A stretch of DNA of 53,684 bases, from positions 1-53,684 of the forward strand of contig JANQJV010000153.1 in NCBI GenBank assembly GCA_028281465.1. Direction: 5' to 3'. This document shows positions 53,583 through 53,684 of the stretch, piece after piece (the stretch's first letter is position 1; the number at the start of each line of letters is the position of its first letter). A program made the translations under genes and the position numbers. The stretch is from Azospirillaceae bacterium (GTDB taxonomy: Bacteria > Pseudomonadota > Alphaproteobacteria > Azospirillales > Azospirillaceae). The notes under the pieces were generated by a model. That model made no database searches and was not told the DNA's origin. It saw only the letters and a list, made by a program, of their open reading frames with translations.

Positions 53583-53684
53583 GTGAGCGGGTCCGTCTTT
53601 CTGATTGAGCTCGTTCTCGTGTTCGGCTTGGTCCTCGGCTTCGCCGTTTGGCAGCTTCTCCCGGTCCCGGCGGATTTCCCGCCG
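53583..53684 (+). CDS. start of a membrane-anchored protein, cut by the window edge
   Basis: A GTG preceded by a good ggagg site opens a frame that runs off the end: MSGSVFLIELVLVFGLVLGF, then AVWQLLPVPADFPP. It has one N-terminal membrane helix and then a short proline-rich part. I do not name it from 34 residues. Confidence 0.5.
   Translation, partial: MSGSVFLIELVLVFGLVLGFAVWQLLPVPADFPP

Overview
The window is high-GC alphaproteobacterial chromosome, most likely from a purple or formerly photosynthetic member of the Rhodospirillales or a related order. This is inferred from a CckA-type hybrid kinase next to recA, a flgB-flgC-fliE-fliQ-fliR-flhB run, a Tad/Flp pilus cluster, a trinucleotide-linked Mla-type lipid transport operon, and the order crtI-crtB-orf-tspO, which resembles the carotenoid part of purple-bacterial photosynthesis gene clusters. 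No database search was possible, so all family names rest on motifs read from the translations.

Layout. 1-418 is a non-coding 134-bp tandem repeat. 641-4508 is a tightly coupled catabolic operon (DapA-family lyase/aldolase, PuuC-like aldehyde dehydrogenase, FAD-dependent amine oxidoreductase) behind a clear promoter/operator; it ends 25 bp from the 3' end of tRNA-Tyr and looks richer in G+C than what follows. 4687-8338 holds comEC and gltX, divergent. 8665-13666 holds a small unknown gene and a sugar-acid module (FAH-family hydrolase, UxaA-family dehydratase, TRAP transporter membrane subunits without a binding protein). 14143-17763 holds a small ORF, lpdA, a VOC protein and an EAL-domain gene whose N-terminal part is split by two compensating frameshifts.

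17870-25235 is the Tad pilus region: an orphan N-terminal CpaC domain, a TadD-like TPR/LysM lipoprotein, the Flp pilin behind an AT-rich leader, a prepilin peptidase, a double-length CpaB, two TadE-type minor pilins and a TadG with a von Willebrand A domain. The pilus ATPases, platform proteins and full secretin are not in the window. 25260-29126 is a four-gene Mla/Mce operon on the minus strand, with every junction overlapping by 4 bp. It is followed on the other strand by an exported WD40-caspase (orthocaspase) fusion, then a lipoprotein hydrolase and a coupled PAS sensor kinase/HD-GYP response regulator pair.

37427-38853 is a PLP enzyme of the cystathionine-synthase family with a structured leader containing a coupled 16-codon ORF. 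38895-40045 holds one small conserved-looking gene and an otherwise gene-poor stretch with a long nested inverted repeat. 40046-43597 is flagellar export and rod genes. 43665-47487 is cckA and recA, the latter with a perfect palindrome over its promoter. 47622-47924 is a remnant of an Rpn-type nuclease gene. 48403-53684 carries a DUF3422 protein, crtI, crtB, a small membrane protein, tspO and the start of one more gene.

The features most worth attention are the secreted WD40-caspase fusion, the tandem-duplicated CpaB beside a CpaC stub, the broken EAL gene, the structured leader of the PLP enzyme, the non-canonical palindrome at recA, and the putative catabolic island against tRNA-Tyr.
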